Source: Stagonosporopsis chrysanthemi (Eukaryota > Ascomycota > Dothideomycetes > Pleosporales > Didymellaceae). From it: a stretch of 64,000 bases of DNA. Position 1 is the stretch's first letter, and every line of letters begins with the position of its first letter. The notes beneath the pieces are model-generated. The model saw nothing but the letters and a program-made list of their open reading frames with translations. It was not told the origin of the DNA and ran no database searches. A program made the position numbers and the translations under genes. The DNA lies in assembly GCA_022560025.1 (NCBI GenBank), contig JAFISE010000101.1, forward strand, positions 1-64,000. The letters run 5' to 3'. Positions 54,582 through 64,000 of this stretch are shown here, piece after piece.

Positions 54582-55392
54582 ATGGAACAAATTCTTACAA
54601 CGCCCCGCCTCAAGCTTACGCTTATCACGCACGCCGACCGCGGCAGCGATGAACTGAATTGGCTACACGAACTGCGCAGTAACAAGAAGGCGACAACATG
54701 GAGGTACGTCCTTACACCACACCCGCACCGCCACCTCAGCCATACAATGATCTCTCCCGCAGGCGCACGCATGACGCACCAGACACAGTGCACTAAAAAG
54801 ACCCAGCATCCACGGACCCAGCACAACCCTCGCCGACACCGAAAGGATCATGGGCGCCTTTCTCCCAGACCCTACGCCCGCAGCAGAATCTAAAACAGAG
54901 GCGACTTCGAAAGCCTACAGGATCGCCTACGCAGTGCACGAGCTCCACCCATCATCCGATAACGCTACGCAGGAGACGACCTTCATCGGCCTTACCAACA
55001 TCGTTTCCTTGGCCCCAGGCCGCTACCTCCCGCTTCCCTCTGATCTAGTCATCCCCGTGGAAGAGCAAAAGACGACCCTCATCGTCGAACTCGGGTACGC
55101 TTTTCTGCCCGATGCGTGGGGAAAGGGGTACGCGACTGAGGCCCTGAGCGCGTTGTTGGATGCGTGTCGTTCGCCTGCTGGAAGCCAGTTCTGGAACCCG
55201 TGGGAGAAGGTGTGGATGCGTGTCATTGTGAATAGCCGTAATCCGCCAAGTTTGAAGGTCATGAGAAAGCTTGCGGGGAGGGGCGTGAGTGAGAGGGGGG
55301 TTTACGTCTGGAAGGGAGAGAAGATTCTTATTGGGGGCGAGTGGAGGACGGAGGATGATCTGTACATTTTTGGGGGGTATATGAAGGAGTAA
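54582..55392 (+). CDS. GNAT-family N-acetyltransferase
   Basis: Exons 54582-54703 and 54807-55392 (103-nt intron) give 235 aa. The RimJ/RimL-like start MEQILTTPRLKLTLI is followed by HELRSNKKATTW-SIHGPSTTLADTERIM across the splice. Motif A is LGYAFLPDAWGKGYATEAL (the acetyl-CoA pyrophosphate loop is WGKGYA). Motif B is VWMRVIVNSRNPPSLKVMRKLAGRGVSERG, the canonical N..S..V..K.G element. The substrate is unknown; fungal relatives are mostly annotated only by domain. Retaining the intron gives a frame that runs into stops, so splicing is required. Confidence 0.9.
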
Positions 55393-55712
55393 CGGGGCGC
55401 GGGGAACGGCGGGTTTGTAGCGATTTGGTTTAAAGTATGGGTTGCTTTGAGCCAGCATCATCACAGACACAGCAGATGTGGAAGAGAGGAGGTTACAAAT
55501 ATGGGAATGGTCTTGCTATTGATACACGAATCGACAATGCGAGTACACTAGCGTACATGGTAAGGGATCTAGATAAATCAAAGAGGTATCAAACAGCCAC
55601 TCAACGCCAATTTAAATGAAAACAAGGCCGTAGCAGTCGTGAAGTCGTGGATCGTCAAGCCATAGCTCCTCGTCGCTCGCTCGACGCCAAGAGTGTTGGG
55701 TCATCGTGTAGA
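55393..55712. other. Convergent 3' interval
   Basis: 320 bp between convergent stop codons; nothing recognised. Confidence 0.5.
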
Positions 55713-58013
55713 TCAGGACTGATGTTCGAGAAGCAGCAATCTCGCAACCAATCTGTCGAAGAAGAAACCCATGTCATCATCATCAGTCCTCTTTTTGCGA
55801 GCCTTATCCACCAGATAGCTTCCAGGACTAGCTGTCCTGATGGCCTCGCGCATGCCCTTGATGAATACGTCAGAGGCGGATGCTCGTCCAGCAGCCTTCT
55901 CAAGGTCACCCTCCCACTCCGGCCGCAGACGGGTGTGACACGCCGAAAAGCATGCGCCATAAAATTTGAGCAATTTGTCCACAGACTGATCATCCACCTC
56001 GGTCTCGCTGCTTTCAACTGTCGGATTTGTAGGATCGTATGCCTCATGGTACGGTCGCTTTGCGGAATGGTAGTGTATTGATTCCACGGTCATGAGGACC
56101 ACCATAAGTATTGCCAACGCAAGTGGCCAATCTTCCTCGTTTCGTCCAAGAAGTAGCACTTCCAATGAGGAGAGCACATCTTTCATAAGTTCGTTCGCAA
56201 GTTCAGGCATCACAGCGCCAAACTGAGAGCGGATCAGGCATGGGGTCGGTCGGTAGTCACTTGACACACTCATTGTGTCGTGAATCAGGCGAGCCAGAAA
56301 ACGATTCTCTGTCTGTTTTGGCAGAGTGATATCGCCGCCAACATGAACCAACACCAGCAATTTGAGTGCCTGCAAGAGGATGCGAGTCTGCTTTGAGTCT
56401 GGCCGTAAAGAGCGGAAGAAAACATACACGCTTCGAAGAGTCCGCAATTGTGAACAATATAGCGGAAATTGAGAGAACTCGGTCGCGACGAGACGGCCGA
56501 GATGTGCATCAAGATCTTTCTTCAGGTCCATGATGGCGCTTGCTGTGAGGATTGCAGGCAGTACAGCTTGTGTATGAGTAGAGGGAGTGGAAGATTGCGG
56601 TGGCCAGGAGTAGACGAGGTGCCTATGTACCAAAGGTTGGGCGTTGTCCAGCTCGACCGGGTGGACCCTGACACTCATCGGTTGCCCAAATCCGAAGTAA
56701 AGTGGGATTGTATATGTGATTTCCGTCAGGATACTGTGCTTGTATGGAGCGGTGCATGACTCCAGGGGACGAGTTGTAGGATGCCAACCGTGACGATCAG
56801 ACAGGAACGCTTGGGTGAGGTTCGCAAGTAAATGGTTGCGACAGGGATTGTTGACTAAGTCTCCTTTATAATGTTTGAGGCAAGACTTGCAGGGCGTCCC
56901 AGGATCACATTTCTCCTTACGTTTCTTGCAATTGGAGCAAGAGCCAATGATTCGCATCAACGCTGCTTCGGTTCGTTGCCTAGGATCCAGCCCTCTTTTG
57001 CGTCCCTTGGCGATGCGCCCCGGTGTACAATCCGAAGAGGCAGTGGCTGACATGCGACCCGATTGACTGTCCATTTGCATAGGGATCCAGCCTAAGGAGC
57101 TAGCAGACGTAGGGGAAGGAGAAGTTCTGGTTTTGCGTTGTTCGGTGCGGGAGTTGCTCCTTGATAGAGTGCTGCTACGGGAGCGGCGCGGAGGGATCGG
57201 GGACGTTGACAACACAGGGGGGGCATTCGAAGACCACCGAGAATGGTATGCCTTCGCGCCGTGACTGGACCAACCATTCGGCTGTGGAATGGTGATCGCC
57301 CGTGTCCGGTTGTCGTGGACGCTTGTGGACTGCTCGTACGAGTCGAACGAGCTGCTCAAGCTATGAGCTTGAGTTCGTATGATTGGGATGGGCGCTGTCG
57401 ATGTCGCTATATCATATTCGTCGCCCTCAGCAATTACTTCATCTGCGGAAAATGGGTCGAACTGTGTACCGGCACTAGCGAGGATCTGAGATGCAACGAC
57501 GTCGCGGCTGCTGAAGGTTTGAACGGAGCCCGCCACGTAAGGGTTAAGGAATTCATGACCTGTTGTTGCCGAAGAGCTCGTCGACTCCACAATCCTGTCC
57601 CGAGTGGTATCTAACACAGGCGACTCGGTAATTCCTCCCAGAGGAGGGAAGAAATTGTCGCACCCATCAAATGATCCGAAGTATCTGAGTTCGTCTCGTG
57701 CTACCAGAGGAGATGTCGCAGTAGAAGAGAATGTCGGCGAAGTGCCGTAGTAAAATTGGCCGTATGAAGATGATGGCCCGGTGATAGATGGAGCGGCTGA
57801 GACGTTGCAGTCAAAAGACGAAGCACCGCCGTAATTTGATGGAGGTGCTGATGTCACATAGGGAGACTGAAAGCCAGAAGCTTCAGGAGCTAGGTAGTTC
57901 TGGTTGTCGCTGCGCCGTGTGATTGTGGGACTACTCGTATAGCCGTCTTCATCCCAGTTCAAGAGATTGTGCCACTCTTCAAGAGGTGTGCTGGTCCGGC
58001 TGTGGTAAGACAT
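55713..58013 (-). CDS. Zn2Cys6-like transcription factor with widened last finger loop (766 aa)
   Basis: Single exon. The N-terminal 350 residues are Ser/Thr/Tyr-rich and disordered. A basic region (GRIAKGRKRGLDPRQRTEAALMRIIGSC) leads into the zinc cluster at about 356-388. The order is CSNCKKRKEKC, DPGTPC, KSC and then 12 residues before the last Cys, spacing C-2-C-6-C-5-C-2-C-12-C. Most Zn2Cys6 proteins have 6-9 in the last loop. The C-terminal half is helical (DLKKDLDAHLGRLVATEFSQF, RILLQALKLLVLVHVGG, LALAILMVVLMTVESIHYHSAKR), a conserved region of a family of large fungal regulators that I cannot name. The ATG at 58013 is the first in frame; nothing upstream looks coding. Confidence 0.84.
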   Translation of the reverse strand: MSYHSRTSTPLEEWHNLLNWDEDGYTSSPTITRRSDNQNYLAPEASGFQSPYVTSAPPSNYGGASSFDCNVSAAPSITGPSSSYGQFYYGTSPTFSSTATSPLVARDELRYFGSFDGCDNFFPPLGGITESPVLDTTRDRIVESTSSSATTGHEFLNPYVAGSVQTFSSRDVVASQILASAGTQFDPFSADEVIAEGDEYDIATSTAPIPIIRTQAHSLSSSFDSYEQSTSVHDNRTRAITIPQPNGWSSHGAKAYHSRWSSNAPPVLSTSPIPPRRSRSSTLSRSNSRTEQRKTRTSPSPTSASSLGWIPMQMDSQSGRMSATASSDCTPGRIAKGRKRGLDPRQRTEAALMRIIGSCSNCKKRKEKCDPGTPCKSCLKHYKGDLVNNPCRNHLLANLTQAFLSDRHGWHPTTRPLESCTAPYKHSILTEITYTIPLYFGFGQPMSVRVHPVELDNAQPLVHRHLVYSWPPQSSTPSTHTQAVLPAILTASAIMDLKKDLDAHLGRLVATEFSQFPLYCSQLRTLRSVYVFFRSLRPDSKQTRILLQALKLLVLVHVGGDITLPKQTENRFLARLIHDTMSVSSDYRPTPCLIRSQFGAVMPELANELMKDVLSSLEVLLLGRNEEDWPLALAILMVVLMTVESIHYHSAKRPYHEAYDPTNPTVESSETEVDDQSVDKLLKFYGACFSACHTRLRPEWEGDLEKAAGRASASDVFIKGMREAIRTASPGSYLVDKARKKRTDDDDMGFFFDRLVARLLLLEHQS

Positions 58014-59288
58014 CTTTTCTGCGGCAGGAATCTTTCGTCTAGGAGGTGCGTTGGAGGCCGAGAGCTTCAATGGTTCGTCGTGCTTGCAGGGTTACCCTCA
58101 CGAAGAGGGATCATTAAAGATGTCAGTTGCTTAGGAGAGTATATCTGATGTTCAAAAAGAAGAGGGATGTGCTCTCAGGCAACAATGTTGAGATTGTGTG
58201 CGACAGGCTGTATTGTTATAGATCCATCCCGCATAGCCGTCTGCATGCTGTGAGCACTTGGGGCTTGTAAACCCCTGTCTGCCTCACAAGTATGGCCGCA
58301 GGGCCACGAACGAGTAGGCTCTCAGCGTGTTATCACGTTGCTGGCTGTGATTCGTGAATTAGTGTATTCTCCATGTCAGAAACGTTCGGCTGGGAAACTT
58401 TTCTGTCGGAACTTTGAGCGCAAGGGCGTCACGAAGGGTCACATGCGCACGCTCTCTCACCTAAATGCGCCTGACCGGAATCCAAAACGGTTAGGCGGTT
58501 ATATGTGGCTGCGGGAGTAGTTCCCCGCTACGTTCACGGCCAAATCAAAGTGGGATGCATGCAGACTGATGCGCCACTGGTGCCGAGATGTGGATTTTGA
58601 CGGAGTGTGATGATGGTGCGAATGAATGAGGAAGGCTTCTGGAAGGACTGCGCCTTGCGAAAGGGATGTTGTGGCAATGCACGTTGAACACCCGCATGTG
58701 ATACCCCTGCAGTCATGTCGCACAAACGCATGGTGTCGCTATCTCGTCGATCTAGCGATGATGGTAGACGGGGGGGCGGAAAGACGTGCTGTGCTGTCAA
58801 CTGATGTCATGGTTGGCGAGAAGGGCAACGACGACCTGAGATGGCTTTAGGACTTCTGCTTGAGCCTTCGCTTCCCGACAGCCGTCTAGACGTGGTAACT
58901 CCCTCAAAGCCAACCTTCCACGCCATAGGGTTGTATCCGTCCTCAAAGTCGCGTGTGTGATTGCTTTGCCTTGTCTCAATGGATGGAAGTACACTGCCTC
59001 AGTCGGCTTACCTGTCCGGCTCACGCAATTGTGCCCGCGGCAATTTACTGAATACTACGCAGATCTCAACTCAAACCCGCGTCGAGTGCCCTTACCCTAC
59101 CCCACAGGGAGCCGTCTAGCCAGAAGCGAAACCTTGAACCAGAGGAATCGCCTTCAAAGCTTGCACGTGCGAACACATGAGTGGTTGATCGCGCTGATGC
59201 GAATCCCAGCTATTCCCGGCGCATTGTCACAGGGCTGCGCACTTCACACTAACCCATCTTGACAACCTTCGCGAAGCAGCCTTGGAGA
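58014..59288. other. 1.3-kb interval without a supported gene
   Basis: Promoter region of the Zn2Cys6 gene and further sequence with no family-like frames or repeats. Confidence 0.45.
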
Positions 59289-59686
59289 ATGCCTCGCAGC
59301 GGATCCAAAATGCCGGGCTACACGGGCCCAAGAAGTATCCCACCTTACAATACCGACGTCAATTCATCGCTAAGCCCTGCAACGTGCAGCGGGGTGGATT
59401 TCCGCAGCTAGTGAGCCTCACTCCGAAAAGCGCTTTGTACCTCTGTATACACAGTAGGTGCGGCTCTGCTATGTGAGACAACAACACAAATTCGTAATGC
59501 GCGAATTTCCCCCCTGACGGAGCCTCAGCGACTGACTGCAGATGGCTCAAGCATTGCGATTACCGATCTGGTCGCCTTGCCCCCTCGACCTTCAGCACTG
59601 CAGACGGCCGATATGCAGCCAAAACGTAAGTTCAACTGACAATCGAATGGCAACGCGAGCAGGACGGGTCATCGAATTTGGCTGAG
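59289..59686 (+). CDS. Tentative small multi-exon gene
   Basis: Protein-like frames sit beside good splice signals. At the left, an ATG at 59289 opens MPRSGSKMPGYTGPRSIPPY. At the right, a GACTGAC...TGCAG acceptor (ending 59541) precedes GSSIAITDLVALPPRPSALQ and TADMQPK. A GTAAGT...CTGAC...CAG intron (59626-59662, only 37 nt) then gives RRVIEFG and a stop at 59684-59686. One join that keeps the frame uses a weak donor at 59335 and would make about 50 aa. An extra exon in the middle is possible. I recognise no family. This is a hypothesis from composition and splice signals only. Confidence 0.3.
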
Positions 59687-59923
59687 GAAAGAAACTGCCT
59701 CCTCGTCTGTCAGGACTATGGTGTGGCATAGCGTGTGTAAGTCCTTACAAAAAACTTTAAACCAACGAACACCTGGCTCCCATGATTGCACCAACGTTCT
59801 TCTCGATATGACCCAGAAAGATCCTGCTGGCGTCCATAATCGACCCGTTGTTTAAGACTGGATCTTGCTGGGATCCCAGTTCTGGACGCCGAGGCCACCA
59901 AAATTGCAGCATGACCCTCTCCG

Positions 59924-60970
59924 CTAAACAAGTACAACGCAATTCCCATTACCCACCTCTTCGACCTCGACCTTTTTATTTCCATCTTGATCCTCCGCTT
60001 CCGCCTTCTCCTGCGCCAATCCCCACTCCACAGTCCTGAAGATATCCCTGACAAACCACCAAACCATTCCACCGTAGCCCAACCGATCATTATGTGTACT
60101 GATCCAGTACCTCGCCCGGCTCTGCCTATACAAATGAAGCCCAGTAGCCACGCCGAATGTAGTCTGCCAGTTGAGCGTCCAGCTCTCCTTGAGCCCATGC
60201 AGCAACGCAAGAGTAGAGAAGGCCGGGTTCGAGCGGTGGAGGAAAGTCTGGAGAGCGGGCGTGGCTATGTGCATGCCGTGTGGAGAGTAGAAAATTGCTT
60301 CGTGAGTGCTCGGATAGGGGCTCCAGAGCAGCACGCTGGCGAAGTTGAGCTCGTGGTGTCCTTTGATACGGAAGATCGTTAGGTAGGTGGGGAGCGGTGC
60401 GCCGGGATGCAGAGTCGTCCAGTCACCATTCCATCCATTGGTTTCTAGATCCGCGTAAGTGACGATAGTGTCGAAGTGACTCAGCTTCTCAACAAGGGCA
60501 GCCCCTTCCATAGTCGCAAAGACCGGGATGGAAGGACGGAACGTCAAGAGCGTGGGTACATGGAGGTGGTCTCCATAATGGAAGTTCAGCAGTATCGCAT
60601 CGAGCGGCGACTTGTCCTTCTCCTCCCCCTCCCCCGCTGTGCCAATTGGTGGCGACGCAATGATACTTGCATCCGCCGCTGCCGATTCTATCTCGTGTAC
60701 GATCTGCTCAACGCCTGCTCCATCACTCACGGCAGCCGGAGACGACAGACTGAGGTGGACGACCAATGATGAGATGGCGACTTCAGGGCCGTTGAGCCAA
60801 GGGTCGTGGACAGTGTGGAAGTATGCTTTGCCGCTGCTCTTGCGCTCAGCGGCGGGACGAGGGAAGGATAAGAGCCAAGAGTTATCGCCGTTCAGGGAGG
60901 TGAATATGGGACGTGGTTCTTGGCTAGAGCCGAAGTGCGCTTTGAGCTTTGCGGCGCGTTCGGTGCTCAT
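59924..60970 (-). CDS. MBL-fold-like protein with degenerate metal site
   Basis: Single exon, 348 aa. Overall order resembles small metallo-beta-lactamase-like proteins: SLVVHLSLSS, then LDAILLNFHYGDHLHVPTLL where active enzymes have SHxHxDH, then VFATMEGAALVEKL and HFDTIVTYADLE. The first metal-binding His is replaced (NFHYGDH) and no clear GDT-type Asp is present (EAIFYSPHGMH instead). The C-terminal half is unusual (LLHGLKESWTLNWQTTFGVATG, YWISTHNDRLGYGGMVWWFVRD). It may be a non-hydrolytic relative. The last residues form a CaaX-like end (CVVLV), one residue too long for a classic prenylation box. Start at 60970 (MSTERAAKLKAHF) preferred; an ATG six codons upstream also exists. Confidence 0.72.
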   Translation of the reverse strand: MSTERAAKLKAHFGSSQEPRPIFTSLNGDNSWLLSFPRPAAERKSSGKAYFHTVHDPWLNGPEVAISSLVVHLSLSSPAAVSDGAGVEQIVHEIESAAADASIIASPPIGTAGEGEEKDKSPLDAILLNFHYGDHLHVPTLLTFRPSIPVFATMEGAALVEKLSHFDTIVTYADLETNGWNGDWTTLHPGAPLPTYLTIFRIKGHHELNFASVLLWSPYPSTHEAIFYSPHGMHIATPALQTFLHRSNPAFSTLALLHGLKESWTLNWQTTFGVATGLHLYRQSRARYWISTHNDRLGYGGMVWWFVRDIFRTVEWGLAQEKAEAEDQDGNKKVEVEEVGNGNCVVLV

Positions 60971-61791
60971 GGTGACGAGGATGATCAAGACCGTGTGCGA
61001 GGTCTTGCCGCTATATGGTAAGACTGCTCTCCACGAGCGTTCTGGTCATAAGCTCTGGGGTCTGTGACATCCTCTCATGAGGGGTGTGTCACGTCGAAGT
61101 GCTACACAACCCGCGCCTCCTGCATACAACGAATCAGGTCGTCGTCGGGAACGACCACAGTACAAGAATTGGCTGCCACCAACAAGTTGCATGTCTTGAC
61201 AACGGTCGATCGTGACACTGCTCGTAAGCGCTACGAAGCGTCAAAGCGGAGTGACTAGCTACAGTTGGCACTAGCACTGGACATTAGACTGTCGGACTCA
61301 ACAGCGTAAGCGCTTGCTACCGCGACAATGGGTCAGGCGAACTTCAAGGACGGGATATGGGCATGTAAATCATCAACATTCGCTATCGTACGGGTGCGGG
61401 CCCAGCCCAAGGAGCATTAGGGCACGAAGACTGGCCATAAGAAACCAGCTTCCAGATGTGGTACACCTCATACCATTGGTATGATGAGTGTGACGTGCGG
61501 CCGTATGTAATGGAAAGTATGCAGACAGATAGGTAGCTGATGCGAAGAGAGGAGAAGAGACAACATCCAACGCCCAGGAAGATGTACATATGCACCAAGT
61601 CACCCAGACCAGTGTTGACGAGCGTCGGGTATCTTTCAGAAAGGAAGAAGAAAATTGGCAGAAAAACTGTGGTTTCATCAAACAGCCCCTACAACAACGT
61701 ATTTGTCGGTGTCGTGTGATTCCTGAGTCGGCGAAGGCTCGGAGCAGCTACAGCCTTGCATTTGCTGGACGATATCAATGTCCAGGTCTAG
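60971..61791. other. Intergenic, 0.8 kb
   Basis: Between the LYAR-type gene's 3' end and the MBL-like gene's 5' end. No supported feature. Confidence 0.45.
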
Positions 61792-63539
61792 TCAGGACGA
61801 TTCAGAGGCGAAAAAGAGAACAATCTCGCCCCTGTCGTTGCGCTTGAGGCGCATGTCCTTCCAAAGCTCTTTCTCCTCGTCTGCTTTGTGCAGATGGTCC
61901 TCTCGGCGGTCATGACGCTCGCGATGGTACCTCTTCAGAGCTTTGTTGATGCTCACGCCGCGCTCGGAGTCCGGGCCCTTGTTGATGAAGGACATGAACA
62001 ATTCCGCGCGGGTGCTGACAGGAAGGGCGAGTGCGCCAGCTTCGGGTCGCACTACGAGTTGGCCATTGCCATCAGGGCTGGGCGAGCCTGAGGTCGACCG
62101 GCTGTACTCGATAGCTTTGGGCTTGCGGTCCCGGGGCGCTGGTGACACCGAAGAAGAGTACTGACGGCGACGTCTAACTTGGGGCGACGAGTCCTTCTTC
62201 TTCTTTGGCCTGATCTTGACAAGCGCAGTGCTTGCTTTGCGCTCCTTGCGCTCCTTCTCACGACCTCTCTCTTTCTCTTTCTCCTTCTTCTCCTTCTTCT
62301 CGCCCTTCTGGCGCTCTCGCTCCTCCTTGACATCCGCTTTCTTCTCCTTTTGCTGCTGGTTCTCCCATTCCCTCTGAGCACGTATCAGTGCCTTTGAAGT
62401 GCCCTGCTTAGCGCGCTTCATAGGACTCAAGGGGGAGTTCGCAAAATCTCCCGAGTCATCAGGTGAAGGGGGAAACTCTGGTCGCGCAAGCAACCTGTTC
62501 AGTCCACCGGTGAGACCAGAATGGAGCACGGGAGGGGCATCCTCCATCATAGTGTCTCTCTCGTTCTGAGCACGTACGGCAGACAAGTCGAGCTCGGCTG
62601 GCGAGCGCTTTCGCTTGCGTTCACTCTTCTTGCCGGTCGTCTCGACGTCCTTGTCCTTCTTCGACTTCTTCGATTTGGGAGCGGGCGTAGCGTACGAATC
62701 AACGCGCTCATTTGACGGGCGAACCGACTCCTTTCCATATGCATTGCCAGTCTCAACAAAGGATGCATCGTCGGGGAGCTGGAAGGACATGACATCAGCA
62801 ATCGCGGGCATGGGTGTCTCTGTGTACGCCGGTGGCGCACTGTCTTCAATCATGCGAGCCTCCGTTCGAGCGGCATTGGGCGTCTGTGAGTTGTCGAGGA
62901 AGTCGAAGACGTTCACAGGCGGCAGAGCAGCTTGCTCATGGTATCCGAGCGAGTGGGCGGCGGGCGGCGGGGTGGGAGCGCGAGGGGGCGCATCGACGAT
63001 TGCAACGGCGTTGTCTGCTTCGGTCGCATCTTGAGCATAGGCGTTGTGTGGTGTGAGAGCCTGCGAGTTGTTCTTCTGCTGCTGGCCCTTGGGCTTCTTC
63101 TCCTTGTACAGCTTGCCCTGGTACTTTTGGTCTTCGGTTATGCAGGCCTGCAGGGCATCGGTTAGTTCTCGTCACGGTAGGACAAACGCAAGCCGAACGC
63201 AAATTTTCCCAAGCGCATAACATGCGCACACAGCGCAGCAATAATTGCGCATTCGGCTGGATAAGCAGAGTCAGGCCGTGGACAGTGTAGACATACCGTG
63301 TGGGATCTGTAGCTGGTGCCTGGGAAATGGACCATGCAGTCGAGACAGGTGTAGGATGCGCCATAGCACTGGTTCCTGTGCGGATCCAGCTTCTTCTTGG
63401 TGAGCACATCACCGCAGTTCTAGAGAGCGGTGGTCAGCACGGCGCCTCTACGAGAGAGTGAGGGGTGCGTGGTGGAATGCGCGCTGGGAGCTGAGGGGCA
63501 CAAGTGGTAAACACTCACTTCGCATGAGAAAGAGACCAT
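61792..63539 (-). CDS. LYAR-type C2HC zinc-finger nucleolar protein
   Basis: LYAR-family proteins act in the nucleolus in rRNA processing and growth control. Three exons (63539-63519, 63419-63297, 63147-61792; introns of 99 and 149 nt) give 499 aa. The first exon encodes just MVSFSCE. Spliced, the N terminus reads MVSFSCE-NCGDVLTKKKLDPHRNQC then YTCLDCMVHFPGTSYRSHT-ACITEDQKYQGKLYKEKK. This has both zinc fingers and the family hallmark CITEDQKYQG. The rest is disordered, with nuclear-signal-like clusters (KKSKKDKD, KKSERKRKR) and a long Lys/Glu/Arg helix (ERQKGEKKEKKEKEKERGRE). It ends with a conserved-looking block, DMRLKRNDRGEIVLFFA. This is the last gene in the window. Confidence 0.9.
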
Positions 63540-64000
63540 GATGAGACGAATCAGACGGCGACCGGGAGACGTGAACAGAAGCGGTGAACGGCTAGCAGGA
63601 CGATAACAGGAGTGCAGAGGTCGGTGAGCGCGCGCGCCAGCATATACACCCCTCCTGTGCCCAGAAGGTCTCAGGTGAAACGATTCGCAGCTGTATCAAC
63701 AAGAAATCATCATGCAGCATTGCACGCTAGCTGGAAGTGGGCCTTTCGTTAGTGCCCTGGTCGGTTCCCCGAAGGCGCCCCTGCAGCTGCTGCAGACGGG
63801 CCATATATATCACGCGCGCCAGACCATCAGACGCCGGCCACTGGGCTGCAGACGCAGGCCACCGCCTGGGGACGTCACAGAACTGATGGCTTGGTGGGTG
63901 ACGGACTGAAGATCTGCTGCCAGACCGTGTTTCGCGGACGGCTTGCGACATGCTGCTTCGTACCACCACACACTCCGGCGTCGAGGGTTCATGACATGTG
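63540..64000. other. Terminal interval, no gene seen
   Basis: Promoter side of the LYAR-type gene and further sequence to the window edge. Short frames on both strands have no family features. Confidence 0.45.

Noticed and set aside
1..64000. CRISPR arrays, prokaryotic operons, phage or plasmid features
   Set aside because: Spliceosomal introns in nearly all genes and fungal gene content throughout; no spaced direct-repeat arrays were seen.

Overview
The window is nuclear DNA of a filamentous ascomycete (Pezizomycotina), probably a dothideomycete. I infer this from protein family content and not from any database match. Supporting signs are short introns (about 37-150 nt) with CTAAC/CTGAC/TGAC branch motifs, a velvet regulator (VelB), Zn2Cys6 regulators, a fused dioxygenase-P450 fatty-acid oxygenase, and a pogo-type transposon with RIP-like stop codons. 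I resolved 25 protein genes exon by exon, most of them conserved single-copy housekeeping genes. I also mark one tentative small gene. No rRNA, tRNA or CRISPR array could be supported.

Layout. 1-1347: 5' part of a decayed pogo/Fot1-like transposon. 1.4-8.5 kb (all +): Rrn10-like Pol I factor, MND1, HEL2/ZNF598-type ligase, velB. 8.5-12.1 kb: gene-poor, with two poly-C tracts. 12.1-14.1 kb (-): RRM+YTH m6A-reader-like protein. 14.1-17.0 kb: gene-poor. 17.0-24.8 kb: BEM46-like hydrolase (-), proteasome beta-1 PRE3 (+), PHO80-like cyclin (+), an unknown 719-aa membrane protein (+). 25.1-29.2 kb, GC-rich: tRNA m3C methyltransferase (-) divergent from COQ10 (+), a 13-bp minisatellite, and a zinc alcohol dehydrogenase (-).

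27.9-35.2 kb (all -): ADH, a Zn2Cys6 regulator and a psi-producing oxygenase (Ppo) lie side by side. This is the most accessory-looking part of the window and could be a small oxylipin locus. 36.9-49.5 kb: DUF2235 hydrolase (+), BTB protein (-), SVP26 (-) divergent from BUD23 (+), mitochondrial IDH1 (-), an uncharacterised coiled-coil protein (+), a four-exon 95-aa membrane protein (-), ribosomal protein eL38 (+). 49.9-63.5 kb: metallo-beta-lactamase-fold hydrolase (-), GH47 mannosidase (+) whose tail is a coding minisatellite broken by an N gap, GNAT acetyltransferase (+), atypical Zn2Cys6 regulator (-), degenerate MBL-like protein (-), LYAR-type zinc-finger protein (-).

Several genes act in ribosome production or translation (Rrn10-like, Bud23, eL38, LYAR, Hel2, tRNA methyltransferase), but nothing suggests they are physically co-regulated. 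The most informative observations are at gene-structure level: a 15-nt microexon carrying the catalytic Thr of proteasome beta-1, an exon consisting only of ATG in MND1, a GC-AG intron in the oxygenase, a perfect 43-bp duplication inside an ADH intron, and the gap-interrupted repeat tail of GH47. I found no clear candidate for a wholly new biological system.
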